A DNA stretch of 64,000 nt from CALBTQ01 sp036725605 (GCA_036725605.1 DAIMDW010000024.1:39976-103975), one strand, 5' to 3'; numbered from the stretch's first letter, positions 53,730 through 61,958 are shown. Numbers and translations are program-made. The notes: generated from the letters alone by a model not told the origin.

Positions 53730-55289
53730 CTACAGCCCCATCTTGCCGGGGTTGAGTATCCCGGCGGGGTCCATTTCCCGTTTGAGCGCCTCGTACACGC
53801 GCATCATCTGACCGTGTTCCTCGTTCATGAAGCGCGCCTTGGTGTAGCCGATGCCGTGGTGGTGGCTGACCGCCGCTCCGACGCGCTGGCAGGCCGTGGC
53901 GGCCGCGTCCCACACCGCGCGGTGCGCCTGCTCGGCCTTTTCCACGGTGGGCGCGGCGGTGACGAAGGTGAAGTACACCGACGCGCCGTCGAGGTACGCG
54001 TGGCTGAAGTGGGCCATAATGAAAGCCATGTCGCGTACGGCCTTGCGCACTTCCTCATAGAGCGGCACGAGTTTGTCCCAGGTTGTGGCCATCTCGATCG
54101 TGTCGACGATCGCCCCGTGGTAGAAGACCTTCGACTGCTTGTAGCTGACGTGATAGCGGTTGTTCCACCAACGCAGCGCCGCCTCCGGCCCGTGGTTGAC
54201 GCCGCCGAGTTTCTCGCACAGCTCGGTGGCCAGCGTCTCCTCGTCGGCGACCAGGTCCGATTCGCCCTCGAAGGTCATCACCAGCAGGCAGCCTTTGGTG
54301 GCGAAGCGTTCCAGCAGGTTGATCAGGTCGGCGCGTTTGCCGAAGAAGCGCTCGGTGCGGCGGATCAGCCCCGGCGCGACGCTCTTGACGAAGTTGCCGA
54401 ACTGGCTGATGGGAATCGCGTTCCAGAAGCTCTCCGAGCTTTCCTCGTTTTTCGAACTGGTGCCGACCAGCACGGTGTCCAGTTCGTCGTAGAGGCGGAT
54501 CGCCGCCGGGCGCAGTTCGTGGCGCATGATCTGCCGGATCGCCTCGGTGCCTTCGGTCGGACCGGGGAAGACGAACGAGGAAAAACGGCGTTCGGCCGGG
54601 TAAGGCCGGATGCGGCAGGTCGCCTCGGTGATGATCGCCAGCGTGCCTTCCGAACCGATGAGCACCTGGTTCCAGTCCGGACCCAGCGAGGCGCGCGGCG
54701 TCGCCGGCGTGCGCAGAATCTCGCCCGTGCCCAGCACCGCTTCGAGACCGAGGATCATGTCCTCGATCTTGCCGTATTTCGCCGAAAGCTGACCGGCGCT
54801 GCGCGCGGCCAAATAACCGCCGAGGGTCGAGCTGTACACCGAACTGGGGAAGTGCCCCATGGTGTATCCCTTGCGGTTGAGTTCCATTTCCAGGTGCTGA
54901 CCGATGATCCCCGCCCCGGCGGTGACCGCCAGCGAATCCTCGTCGAGCTTGATGATTTGGTTCAGCCGCTTGAGATCCAGAATGATTCCGCCACGCAAGG
55001 GCACCGTGCCGCCGCAGACGCCGCTGCCCGCACCGAAGGCGATGATCGGCGTGCGGTGCTCGGCGGCGAGCTTGACGATCTGCACGACCTGCTGCGTATC
55101 GGCCGGCCAGACCACCGCGTCGGGCATCGGTCCGAAACGACCTTCGTTGGTCGACAGATTCGAAACGGGATTCAAATCGCGGCTGTAGGACAGCCGGTCC
55201 AGATCGGCGAGGGAGATATGGTCGCTGCCGACGATTTTGGTAACGGCGCGAAGGAACTTCTCGGAAGCCTGTCCGGGCGCGATGTGCAT
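53730..55289 (-). CDS. FAD-linked oxidase resembling alkyl-dihydroxyacetonephosphate synthase
   Basis: A 519-residue flavoprotein of the same fold as its neighbour. It has AFGAGSGVCGGTVPLRGGIILDL and SSVYSSTLGGYLAARSAGQLSAKYGKIEDMI in the FAD domain. Toward the C-terminus AAVSHHHGIGYTKARFM carries the His-rich loop typical of alkyl-DHAP synthases, which make the ether bond of ether lipids; AHFSHAYLDGASVYFTF also fits. Some D-lactate/glycolate-type dehydrogenases share these features, so the assignment is open. ATG 55289 follows GGAGAGGAG. First gene of a four-gene operon ending in the MlaF-like ATPase. Confidence 0.85.
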   Translation of the reverse strand: MHIAPGQASEKFLRAVTKIVGSDHISLADLDRLSYSRDLNPVSNLSTNEGRFGPMPDAVVWPADTQQVVQIVKLAAEHRTPIIAFGAGSGVCGGTVPLRGGIILDLKRLNQIIKLDEDSLAVTAGAGIIGQHLEMELNRKGYTMGHFPSSVYSSTLGGYLAARSAGQLSAKYGKIEDMILGLEAVLGTGEILRTPATPRASLGPDWNQVLIGSEGTLAIITEATCRIRPYPAERRFSSFVFPGPTEGTEAIRQIMRHELRPAAIRLYDELDTVLVGTSSKNEESSESFWNAIPISQFGNFVKSVAPGLIRRTERFFGKRADLINLLERFATKGCLLVMTFEGESDLVADEETLATELCEKLGGVNHGPEAALRWWNNRYHVSYKQSKVFYHGAIVDTIEMATTWDKLVPLYEEVRKAVRDMAFIMAHFSHAYLDGASVYFTFVTAAPTVEKAEQAHRAVWDAAATACQRVGAAVSHHHGIGYTKARFMNEEHGQMMRVYEALKREMDPAGILNPGKMGL

Positions 55290-55407
55290 GGGGCTCCTCT
55301 CCGGCAGTGAAAACAACCGCCGCTTCCTGATCAGACTGCAACAGGGTATTGCCGCACTGCGTCGATCGTCAAGGGCCGAGGCAATTTGGATTGTGTCTCA
55401 ACTAGCC

Positions 55408-55437
55408 TTGACCGCACGGGGCAAAGAACCTTAAACT
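55408..55437 (+). promoter_or_regulatory. Possible promoter before the Fur-family gene
   Basis: TTGACC (55408-55413), an 18-base spacer and TAAACT (55432-55437) give five and four consensus matches, about 30 bases before the start codon. No clear Fur or Per box overlaps it. Confidence 0.3.
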
Positions 55438-55465
55438 TCACCCTCGCGTCCAGTGGGGGAACATC

Positions 55466-55915
55466 ATGCGAGATCCGGTCGAGCTGTTTCGGGAACATCT
55501 GCGCAGCAAGAACATGCGCTGCACGCAGGAGCGCGACGAGATCGTGCGCGCGCTGTCGAAAACCAAGAAGCATTTCCGCATCGAGGACCTGGTGGCCGAC
55601 CTGAAGGCCAAAGGTTCGGCGGCCAGCCGGGCGACGGTCTACCGCACCATTCCTCTATTGATCGAAAGCCGGATGATCCGCGTGGCCGAATCCAACCCTG
55701 GCGAGGAAAGCGCCTACGAGTACATCTACGGGCGCGGGCACCACGACCATCTGTACTGCATGCGCTGCAACGCGCACATCGAATTCGAGGAGCGCGGCAT
55801 CGAACTGCTGCAGATGGATGTGGCGCGGCACTACGGCTACAAGCTCGTCGGGCATCGGCTCGAACTGTACGGCATCTGCCCGCAATGCCGGGAAAAGGGC
55901 GCGCGCGAACTCTGA
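55466..55915 (+). CDS. Fur-family metal-dependent regulator
   Basis: A 149-residue regulator. The winged helix with ASRATVYRTIPLLIES (about 50-65) is the DNA-binding segment. The dimerisation part holds the regulatory metal ligands GHHDHLYC (about 90-97), with structural zinc CxxC pairs CMRC (97-100) and CPQC (near 141-144). It could sense iron, zinc, manganese or peroxide; the sequence does not settle which. fdhD starts 17 bp downstream, so co-transcription with molybdoenzyme maturation genes is likely. Confidence 0.92.
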   Translation: MRDPVELFREHLRSKNMRCTQERDEIVRALSKTKKHFRIEDLVADLKAKGSAASRATVYRTIPLLIESRMIRVAESNPGEESAYEYIYGRGHHDHLYCMRCNAHIEFEERGIELLQMDVARHYGYKLVGHRLELYGICPQCREKGAREL

Positions 55916-55932
55916 AACGAAGCGGTAAAACC

Positions 55933-56730
55933 ATGACCTCATCGATCACCCGCCAGGTTATCGTTTGTCACGGCTCGCACGGCGCGGCCGAGCCGGTGGA
56001 CGTCGTGCGCGAGCGGCCGCTGCGACTGGTCCTCAACGACCGCGAGCTGATCACGCTGATGACCGATTTTTCGCACCCCGCCGAACTGGTCGTCGGCTTC
56101 CTGCACAACGAAGGGCTGCTGGACACGGCCGATCAGGTGAAGGAACTGACCGTCGACGAGCCGGCCGAAACCGCGCACGTGACCGCCACGATCGATCCGG
56201 CGCGGCTGGCGGCGGCCTTCGGCAAACGCGTGGTGACCAGCGGTGCGAACAAAGGCAGTTTGTATCAGCAGGTGCTGCGGCAGGTCGAAGCCGGCGAGGT
56301 GCGCGTGCGCGGCGAACTGACGCTGGCGCCCGCGACGATCTACGCGCGCTGCGGCGAATTGTCCGGCGCGTCGGAGTTGTACAAAAACACGCACGGCGTG
56401 CACGGTGCGGCGCTGTACGACGCGGCGGGCGTGCAAGTCTTTCGCGAGGACATCGGCCGCCACAACGCGCTGGACAAGCTGGCCGGCTGGGCGCTGGCCA
56501 ACGACCGCGACCCCGGCCGTTGCGCGCTGTTCTTCACCGGACGCATCAGTAGCGAGGTGATGCTCAAGGCCGGCCGGCTGGGCGTGCCGATTCTCACCTC
56601 GCTTTCCGCGCCCACCGATCTGGGGCTGGCGCTGGCCGAGAAAATCGGCATGACCGTCGTGGGCAAGGTGCGCGCCGACAGTTGCCGCGTCTACACCCAT
56701 CCGCAACGCATCGCCTGGGAGGAAGCATGA
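55933..56730 (+). CDS. fdhD: Formate dehydrogenase accessory sulfurtransferase FdhD
   Basis: FdhD sulfurates the molybdenum cofactor of formate dehydrogenases. The 265-residue protein shows EPVDVVRERPLRLVLNDRELITLMTDFSHPAELVVGFLHNEGLL, THGVHGAALYDAAGVQVFREDIGRHNALDKL and FTGRISSEVMLKAGRLGVPI, all conserved. The cysteine pair expected in the flexible loop is absent (RVVTSGANKGSLY in its place), so sulfur relay by the E. coli mechanism looks doubtful. It overlaps mobB by four bases. No formate dehydrogenase gene is in the window. Confidence 0.93.
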   Translation: MTSSITRQVIVCHGSHGAAEPVDVVRERPLRLVLNDRELITLMTDFSHPAELVVGFLHNEGLLDTADQVKELTVDEPAETAHVTATIDPARLAAAFGKRVVTSGANKGSLYQQVLRQVEAGEVRVRGELTLAPATIYARCGELSGASELYKNTHGVHGAALYDAAGVQVFREDIGRHNALDKLAGWALANDRDPGRCALFFTGRISSEVMLKAGRLGVPILTSLSAPTDLGLALAEKIGMTVVGKVRADSCRVYTHPQRIAWEEA

Positions 56731-57386
56731 TCCCGATCGTCGGATTCGTCGGCACGTCCAATTGCGGCAAGACCACCGTGCTGTGTCGCGTCGTCGGCGA
56801 ACTCGCCGCGCGCGGCTATCGCGTCGCCACGATCAAGCACAGTCACGAGACGATCGAGGTCGATCACGAGGGCAAGGACACCTTCAAGCATCGCGAAGCC
56901 GGCGCCTGCCAGGTGATCGCCGTGTCCGCCAAGCGTCTGGCGGTGATGAGCGAAACCGAAGCGGCGCAGGAACTCGACGAACTGGTCGGGCGTTTCGTCG
57001 ACGGCGCGGACATCGTGCTGGTCGAGGGGTTCAAACACGCGCCGGTGCCCAAGATCGAAGTGTGGCGCGAGGGGCAGCCCGACGAGACGATCGTCTGTCA
57101 AAACGATCCGCATTGGCTGGCGCTGGCGACCAATTACCCGTTGGACGTCGAGGTGCCCGTGCTCGACCTGAACTGGCCCGAGCAGATCGCCGATTTCATC
57201 GAGCAGCGCTTTTTAAAAGATGTGGAAAAACCGTCGGTGCGCCTGCTGGTCGACGGCCAACGCGTCGAACTCAACGCCTTCGCCGCCGGGATGCTCGCGG
57301 GCGTGGTGCGCGGCGCGCTCGGTTCGCTCAAGGGTTGTAGCGACGCCGGGCGCATTCGCCTGGATATCGATCCGCCCCGTGAATAA
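56727..57386 (+). CDS. mobB: Molybdopterin-guanine dinucleotide biosynthesis protein MobB, extended
   Basis: A GTP-binding adaptor of MGD cofactor synthesis. Walker A is GTSNCGKTT (about 9-17, one residue different from the usual GxSGSGKTT), then VATIKHSHETIEVDHEGKDTFKHREAGA and VLVEGFKHAPVPKIEV are conserved family stretches. The 219-residue length exceeds the common 160-180: the last 55 residues (from about 165, SVRLLVDGQRVELNAFAAGMLAGVVRG) form an added segment. ATG 56727 overlaps the fdhD stop. With fdhD it points to a molybdenum-bis-MGD enzyme elsewhere in the genome. Confidence 0.92.
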   Translation: MIPIVGFVGTSNCGKTTVLCRVVGELAARGYRVATIKHSHETIEVDHEGKDTFKHREAGACQVIAVSAKRLAVMSETEAAQELDELVGRFVDGADIVLVEGFKHAPVPKIEVWREGQPDETIVCQNDPHWLALATNYPLDVEVPVLDLNWPEQIADFIEQRFLKDVEKPSVRLLVDGQRVELNAFAAGMLAGVVRGALGSLKGCSDAGRIRLDIDPPRE

Positions 57387-57907
57387 GGGCGAAAATTCGC
57401 CGCTGAACGATTAGTTTTTCGAATAATAACCATACTGTTGTCTCATCATCAAAGATGATGAGGAGGGGTGGGTGCGTCGATTCGAACCATGCACAGCTTT
57501 CGCCAGGGGCGAAAACTATGGCACCCGGAAAGACAATTTCTTCTTCGACGGGTGGCACTGTTTTGCGAGCGAATGAAATGAGCGAGCATAACAGTGGATA
57601 ACGACAGCACTGATACACCTCACTTTGTTCGTTGAATCAGTGCCACGCATCGTTGGCCATGTGCCACATTTTTGGCGAAGCCAAAGGTGTGCCGGCTCTC
57701 ACCATGCACAGCTTTCGCCAGGGGCGAAAACTATGGCACCCGGAAAGAACGTCACTCTCTTGTGTGCCACATTTTTGGCGAAGCCAAAGGTGTGCCGGCT
57801 CTCACCATGCACAGCTTTCGCCAGGGGCGAAAACTATGGCACCCGGAAAGAACGTCACTCTCTTGTGTGCCACATTTTTGGCGAAGCCAAAGGTGTGCCG
57901 GGACAAA
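57387..57907. repeat. Intergenic composite repeat element
   Basis: No gene is seen; short frames through the repeats look spurious. From left to right: 57421-57480 has a CTCATCATC/GATGATGAG hairpin and is the reverse of 19981-20042; 57486-57532 is hairpin module A (AGCTTTCGCC..GGCGAAAACT); 57550-57595 is the inverted near-copy of 14575-14620; 57596-57650 is a CACTGATA/AATCAGTG palindromic unit; then a tandem array of modules B and A fills 57661-57900. Confidence 0.75.
57661..57900. repeat. Perfect 103-bp tandem repeat, 2.3 copies
   Basis: 57661-57763 and 57764-57866 are identical 103-bp units, followed by 34 bases of a third. Each unit contains hairpin module B (TTTGGC GAA GCCAAA) and hairpin module A (TTTCGCC AGG GGCGAAA). 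Perfect identity implies very recent duplication or an assembly effect. Confidence 0.92.
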
Positions 57908-58573
57908 TCAACAACTGCTGATCGCGCAGGAAATCAACGCGGGGCAATCGGCGTCGTCGTTGCAGAAGCAATTGATGCGAATGCACGAGGCGGTGGTGCC
58001 GTCGTTGGCGGGCGATTCGCTGCCGTACTCGCAGGATTCGATCGCCTCTTCGCGGGTCAGCGTCTGGCCGTCGTCGTTGACCGCGCGGTCGCAGTCGTAG
58101 AGTGTGTTCATCACATCGTCGCATGAGTAATCGCAGCCGCTGTGGTCTTCGCCGTCGCCGTGTTCGACGCAGTCGATGAACAACGCCTGCCCGTGGTCGT
58201 CCTGCATCGCTTGCGCATCGGCCTGGGCCTGGGCGACGCAATCGTCGACGCACGGTTTTTGCGTGGCGCAATCGTCGCCGGTTTCCAGGCAGTCGAGCAT
58301 GCAGTCGACGAGCACGGTTTCTTCCAACTCGGTGCAGCAACGCTGCATGATGTCGGCCAGTTCGCCCGGACCCGCGAAGCCGGCGTAGGCGTTCACGCAG
58401 CCCTCGGCCCAGACCTCGCCCATCAGCACGCAGCCGGTGGACGGCGCGGCGTCATCGTCGTCGTCGACATCGTTGTCGTCGTCATCGTCGTCATCGTCGC
58501 CGCAGGCGATCGTCAGCGCCGCAGCCAGCAGGCAGAGCGACAGAATCAACAGGCACCACAGCCGCAGTTTCAT
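57908..58573 (-). CDS. Asp-rich, cysteine-rich lipoprotein
   Basis: A 221-residue exported lipoprotein. The signal ends in LTIACGDDDD, then about 18 residues of nearly pure Asp. The globular part has about 20 cysteines, many in CxxxC pairs (CMLDCLETGDDC, CVDDC, CDYSCDD, CFCNDDADCPALISC), which suggests a helical disulfide-bonded module. AAGGAG lies eight bases before the ATG. The same cysteine-helix style appears in the lipoprotein at 63342. The function is unknown. Confidence 0.72.
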   Translation of the reverse strand: MKLRLWCLLILSLCLLAAALTIACGDDDDDDDDNDVDDDDDAAPSTGCVLMGEVWAEGCVNAYAGFAGPGELADIMQRCCTELEETVLVDCMLDCLETGDDCATQKPCVDDCVAQAQADAQAMQDDHGQALFIDCVEHGDGEDHSGCDYSCDDVMNTLYDCDRAVNDDGQTLTREEAIESCEYGSESPANDGTTASCIRINCFCNDDADCPALISCAISSC

Positions 58574-58647
58574 CGCCTTCTCCTTCGCGGAAAAAATGAA
58601 CGAAGCTCCCCGCCGTCGGCGACGGAGAGCTTCGCGTGCGTCGAACG

Positions 58648-61600
58648 TCAGCGCAGCGGACGCGTCATTAGCGGCGCGTCGGCGGGCACTTCCACGAGGT
58701 TGCCGTAGATGCCCAGGTAATCGTTGGTCGTACCGATTGTCGTCAGGTCGACGACCTGCATCGAATAGCCCTCGAAGGCCGGGATGGGGAACTCCTCGAG
58801 GAACGAGCTAATCAACGGCAGCACGAATTGAACGAGCATCGGCATGAATTCCTCGAAGAACGCCGTCGGCAGCAGGCTCATCGACTCGGTGATGTCCAGC
58901 GCCAGTTCGGGCGTGCCGATTTCGATCGTCAGCGAGGAGCCCGTCGCGTCGGCGTCGACGGTCACCGAGGCGTCGAGGTAGATGACCATCGCCAGGACCG
59001 TCGTTTCCTCGTCGGTCGGCGACTGCACGACGATGTCGGCGAAGAACTCGCCCATCTCCAACTCGACGCCCGCCGCCTTGTCGCCCGGGTACAGGTCGAT
59101 GATCGGCGGCAGTTTGGGCGCGGTGTGGATGACCACCGGCGCTTCCTCGCCGTAGATGTCGCTGATGCCCGGGAAGAACAATTCGAGGTCGCCCGCGGTC
59201 AGCCCGAGGCCGAAGCCGCTCGCGTCGTCAAGCGTCAAGGTCAGCAGGCCCGAGCGGTACATCACGTACAGCGCTTCGTTGAGCATGTCGTCGCTGATGC
59301 CCGCCGCCAGTTCGTAGGGCAGGTAGCCGGGCGAGACGGCGCCGAAGTCGGGCAGGTTGCCGATCGTGTAATACGAGCCGTTGTGCGCCGGCGTGTTCGG
59401 ATCGTAGGCGTCCGCGCCGGTCTTGCCGTCCATCCACAAGATGATGCCGGGCGTGCCGATTTCGATGTCGTTGAAGCGCGCTTCCAGCGACAGCGTGTGT
59501 TCCAGCAGCTCGAAGGAGAAGGCCAGCTCCAGATCGGCCAGCGCCTCTTCGATCAGCGGCGGCACTTCTTCCTGCACGATCTGGTTGATCAGGTTTTCGG
59601 CGATGGGGATCATCACGATTTCCAGCGCCGCCGAAAGTTGCTCGATCAGCGAGGGATCGAATCCGGTGACGGTCAACGAGAAGCCGGTCGGCTCGCTCAG
59701 GTTGATCGTGCCCAGAGTCACCGACAGTTCGTTGTCGACCACGTCCACGTAGACGGGAATGTCGGCGCGCAGTTCGTCGAAGGAGATCGAGCCGACGTAC
59801 GTTTCGTCCGTGCCGTCCGCGCAGTCGATGCTGACCGACAGCGACAGCGCCACGTCGCTCAAAATCGCCTCGGCCCAGATGTAGCCGTTCATCGCTTCCA
59901 GGTTGATCGCCACGCTGTAATCGAACGAAGTGATCTGCGCGAAAACGTCGCAGGTCTGGCCGCCCAGGCTGAAGGTCTCGTCGACCAGCGGATCGGGCAG
60001 GTACTGCGTGATGTCGAATTCCTCCAGGTAGCCGATGGCGATTTCCTCGACGCGATCCAGGCCGCTTTGGTTGACCCGCGCGCCCACCGCGTTTTCGACC
60101 CACGCGTCGTTGGCCAGGTACGAGCCGCGCAGCACGCTGATCTGGTAGGTCGCCGTGTTGCCGGAATTGTCGGCCACCTCGGCCACGAACAGGTTGTAGC
60201 CCTGGGCCAGCGAGCGCGGATAGGAAAACACGCCGTTGGTGCCGAAGCTGACGTTCAGGTCGTTGATTTTCAGATAGGCGATGTCGCCGCCGATGTCGGT
60301 GATCACGCCGGCCAGCACGACCGACGGGTTTTCGGTGAAGGTGCCGCGCGCCGGGCTGGTCCAGGCGATCGTCGGCGGCGAGTTGTCGGTGACGTTGACC
60401 GTCTGCGAATCCGCCAGCGCCGAATACGAGGCGGTGACGACGAATTCGCCGCCCTTGTTGAAGGTGATCGTCTGTTCGGTTGTGTTGATGATCACGCCGT
60501 TGGACGGGTTGGAGGCAATCGTCCAGCCCGAGGTGTGATGGTTGCCGTAGGTGTCGACCATCTCGACCTCGTAGTCGATCGTTTCGCCCGCGTCGATGCC
60601 GTTGGCGGACACGTCCAGGTCGAGCGAAACCGGCGCGCCCGCCGTGATGGTGATCGTATCGGTCGCCGTCACCGCCGGATAACCGGCCGGGAAGGCGGTG
60701 ACCGTGTAATCGGCGGCGATGGTGAATTGGATGCGCTTGGTGTCGTAGTTGATCGTCACGCCCGCGCCCGGCTCGACGTTGAAGGCGACCTGGTGGTCGA
60801 GCACTTCGTTGAACTGATTGAACACGGCGACGTTCGCGTTGACCCACGCGCCCGCCTGGGCGGTCGTCGCCGAGAGGTTCAGCGTGATGTGATGCGGGAT
60901 GTTGTCGCTGGCGACGACCACTTCCTCGTCGGACAACTCGATCTTCTTGCCGTTGTATTCGCAACTCGCCGTGAAGGTCCAGGTGCCCGGCTGATCGAAG
61001 GTGAACACGTCGCCATTTTGCGTGAAGCCGGTGGTCGGGTTCACGTTGTGGTCGATCGTCACCGAGCCGGTGATGTCGTTGCCCTGCGCGTCGTACACGT
61101 GCACCGAGCGCGTGACCTGCGTGCCGACCTGGGGATAGAGGCTGGTCAGTTGCAGGTCGAGGTAGGGCTCGCCGATCTCGACGGTGAAGTTGTTGGTGTC
61201 CTCGTCGAAGCCGTAGGAATTTTCCGCCGTGGCGTACAGCGCATGCGCGCCGTCGGTCAGCCCGTCGAGGGTGCCGGTGACGGTCGTATCGCCGATCAGC
61301 AGCAAGCCGGTTACGTCGTTGCCGTCGAGATACACCTCGACGATATCGGCGTTGGTGATGTTGATCAGCACGTCAAGTTCGTTGGTGGTGTAGGTCTGGC
61401 CGGCGGCCGGGGTGACGATGTCAATGGTCGGCGGCTCGCCGGTGGTGTCGTCGTCGCCGGTATCATCATCGCCGGTATCGTCGTCGCCGGTATCGTCGTC
61501 GCCGGTGTCGTCGTCGATGGTACCGTCGTCGCCCGTATCGTCGTCGCCGGTATCGTCGTCGCCGGTGTCGTCGTCGATGGTGTCGTCGTCGCCGGTATCA

Positions 61601-61809
61601 TCATCGGTTGTGTCGTCGTCGCCGGTGTCGTCGTCGATGGTATCGTCGTCGCCCGTATCGTCGTCGTCATCGTCATCGACCGGCGGGACGTTGTCGTCGT
61701 CATCGTCATCAATGCGCCCTTCCGTCGCGTCGTCATCGGAATCGCCGCCGCAGGCGACCAGCGTAAAAACGAGCGTCAGGACCGCCAGCAGCAATATTAA
61801 TTTCTTCAT
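58648..61809 (-). CDS. Giant Asp-rich lipoprotein with Ig-like repeats and BPI/LBP-like (TULIP) C-terminal half
   Basis: A 1053-residue lipoprotein. The signal ends in TLVACGGDSDDD (Cys 20), then about 100 residues of DDDTG repeats, then beta-rich Ig-like modules (about 125-560; PPTIDIVTPAAGQTYTTNELDVLI and PPTIAWTSPARGTFTENPSVVLAG are typical openings). From about 570 to 1045 it resembles the two-domain BPI/LBP/CETP fold: VGARVNQSGLDRVEEIA aligns with the start of BPI, LINQIVQEEVPPLIEEAL is the amphipathic helix, and LVQFVLPLISSFLEEFPIP followed by GYSMQVVDL and YLGIYGNL matches the BPI C-terminal end. It would bind lipids outside the cell. The assignment rests on pattern reading only. Confidence 0.7.
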   Translation of the reverse strand: MKKLILLLAVLTLVFTLVACGGDSDDDATEGRIDDDDDDNVPPVDDDDDDDTGDDDTIDDDTGDDDTTDDDTGDDDTIDDDTGDDDTGDDDTGDDGTIDDDTGDDDTGDDDTGDDDTGDDDTTGEPPTIDIVTPAAGQTYTTNELDVLINITNADIVEVYLDGNDVTGLLLIGDTTVTGTLDGLTDGAHALYATAENSYGFDEDTNNFTVEIGEPYLDLQLTSLYPQVGTQVTRSVHVYDAQGNDITGSVTIDHNVNPTTGFTQNGDVFTFDQPGTWTFTASCEYNGKKIELSDEEVVVASDNIPHHITLNLSATTAQAGAWVNANVAVFNQFNEVLDHQVAFNVEPGAGVTINYDTKRIQFTIAADYTVTAFPAGYPAVTATDTITITAGAPVSLDLDVSANGIDAGETIDYEVEMVDTYGNHHTSGWTIASNPSNGVIINTTEQTITFNKGGEFVVTASYSALADSQTVNVTDNSPPTIAWTSPARGTFTENPSVVLAGVITDIGGDIAYLKINDLNVSFGTNGVFSYPRSLAQGYNLFVAEVADNSGNTATYQISVLRGSYLANDAWVENAVGARVNQSGLDRVEEIAIGYLEEFDITQYLPDPLVDETFSLGGQTCDVFAQITSFDYSVAINLEAMNGYIWAEAILSDVALSLSVSIDCADGTDETYVGSISFDELRADIPVYVDVVDNELSVTLGTINLSEPTGFSLTVTGFDPSLIEQLSAALEIVMIPIAENLINQIVQEEVPPLIEEALADLELAFSFELLEHTLSLEARFNDIEIGTPGIILWMDGKTGADAYDPNTPAHNGSYYTIGNLPDFGAVSPGYLPYELAAGISDDMLNEALYVMYRSGLLTLTLDDASGFGLGLTAGDLELFFPGISDIYGEEAPVVIHTAPKLPPIIDLYPGDKAAGVELEMGEFFADIVVQSPTDEETTVLAMVIYLDASVTVDADATGSSLTIEIGTPELALDITESMSLLPTAFFEEFMPMLVQFVLPLISSFLEEFPIPAFEGYSMQVVDLTTIGTTNDYLGIYGNLVEVPADAPLMTRPLR
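61437..61700 (-). repeat. Short tandem DNA repeats encoding the Asp linker
   Basis: Units of 15-18 bp coding for DDDTG / DDDT(I/T)D (GTCGTCGCCGGTATC-type on the plus strand) recur about fifteen times with few changes. Such arrays are prone to slippage. All spacing stays a multiple of three, so copy-number change alters linker length and not frame. Confidence 0.8.
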
Positions 61810-61958
61810 GATCTTTCGTCTCCCGCCCTGTGGACTGCGTTATAATGCATTCTAGTGTAAGCCCCGAATTAATTCAAAGGAGCGGTCCGGAATCCCGGCA
61901 GCCTTGCCATGCCGCCACTTCCGTGAATAATACCGGGGAAGACGACTGGGCGAGGAAG

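Noticed and set aside
52280..55289. Gene duplication by assembly error for the two FAD oxidases
   Set aside because: The two proteins share the fold but differ strongly throughout; they are old paralogs.
55290..55465. Fur or PerR box between the divergent oxidase operon and the Fur-family gene
   Set aside because: No 7-1-7 or 19-bp inverted repeat close to known consensus was found.
57661..57900. CRISPR-like direct repeats
   Set aside because: The units are contiguous identical 103-bp copies with no unique spacers, and no cas gene is present.
57632..58126. Small proteins encoded by the 57.6-57.9 kb repeats
   Set aside because: The frames consist of translated hairpin repeats, enter the antisense of a lipoprotein gene and lack ribosome sites.
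58828..61800. Long open frame of 990 codons on the plus strand opposite the TULIP-like lipoprotein gene
   Set aside because: It is the shadow of a GC-rich gene: Arg/Val/Asp-biased composition, no domain motif, no ribosome site, and the opposite strand has a signal peptide and coherent domains.
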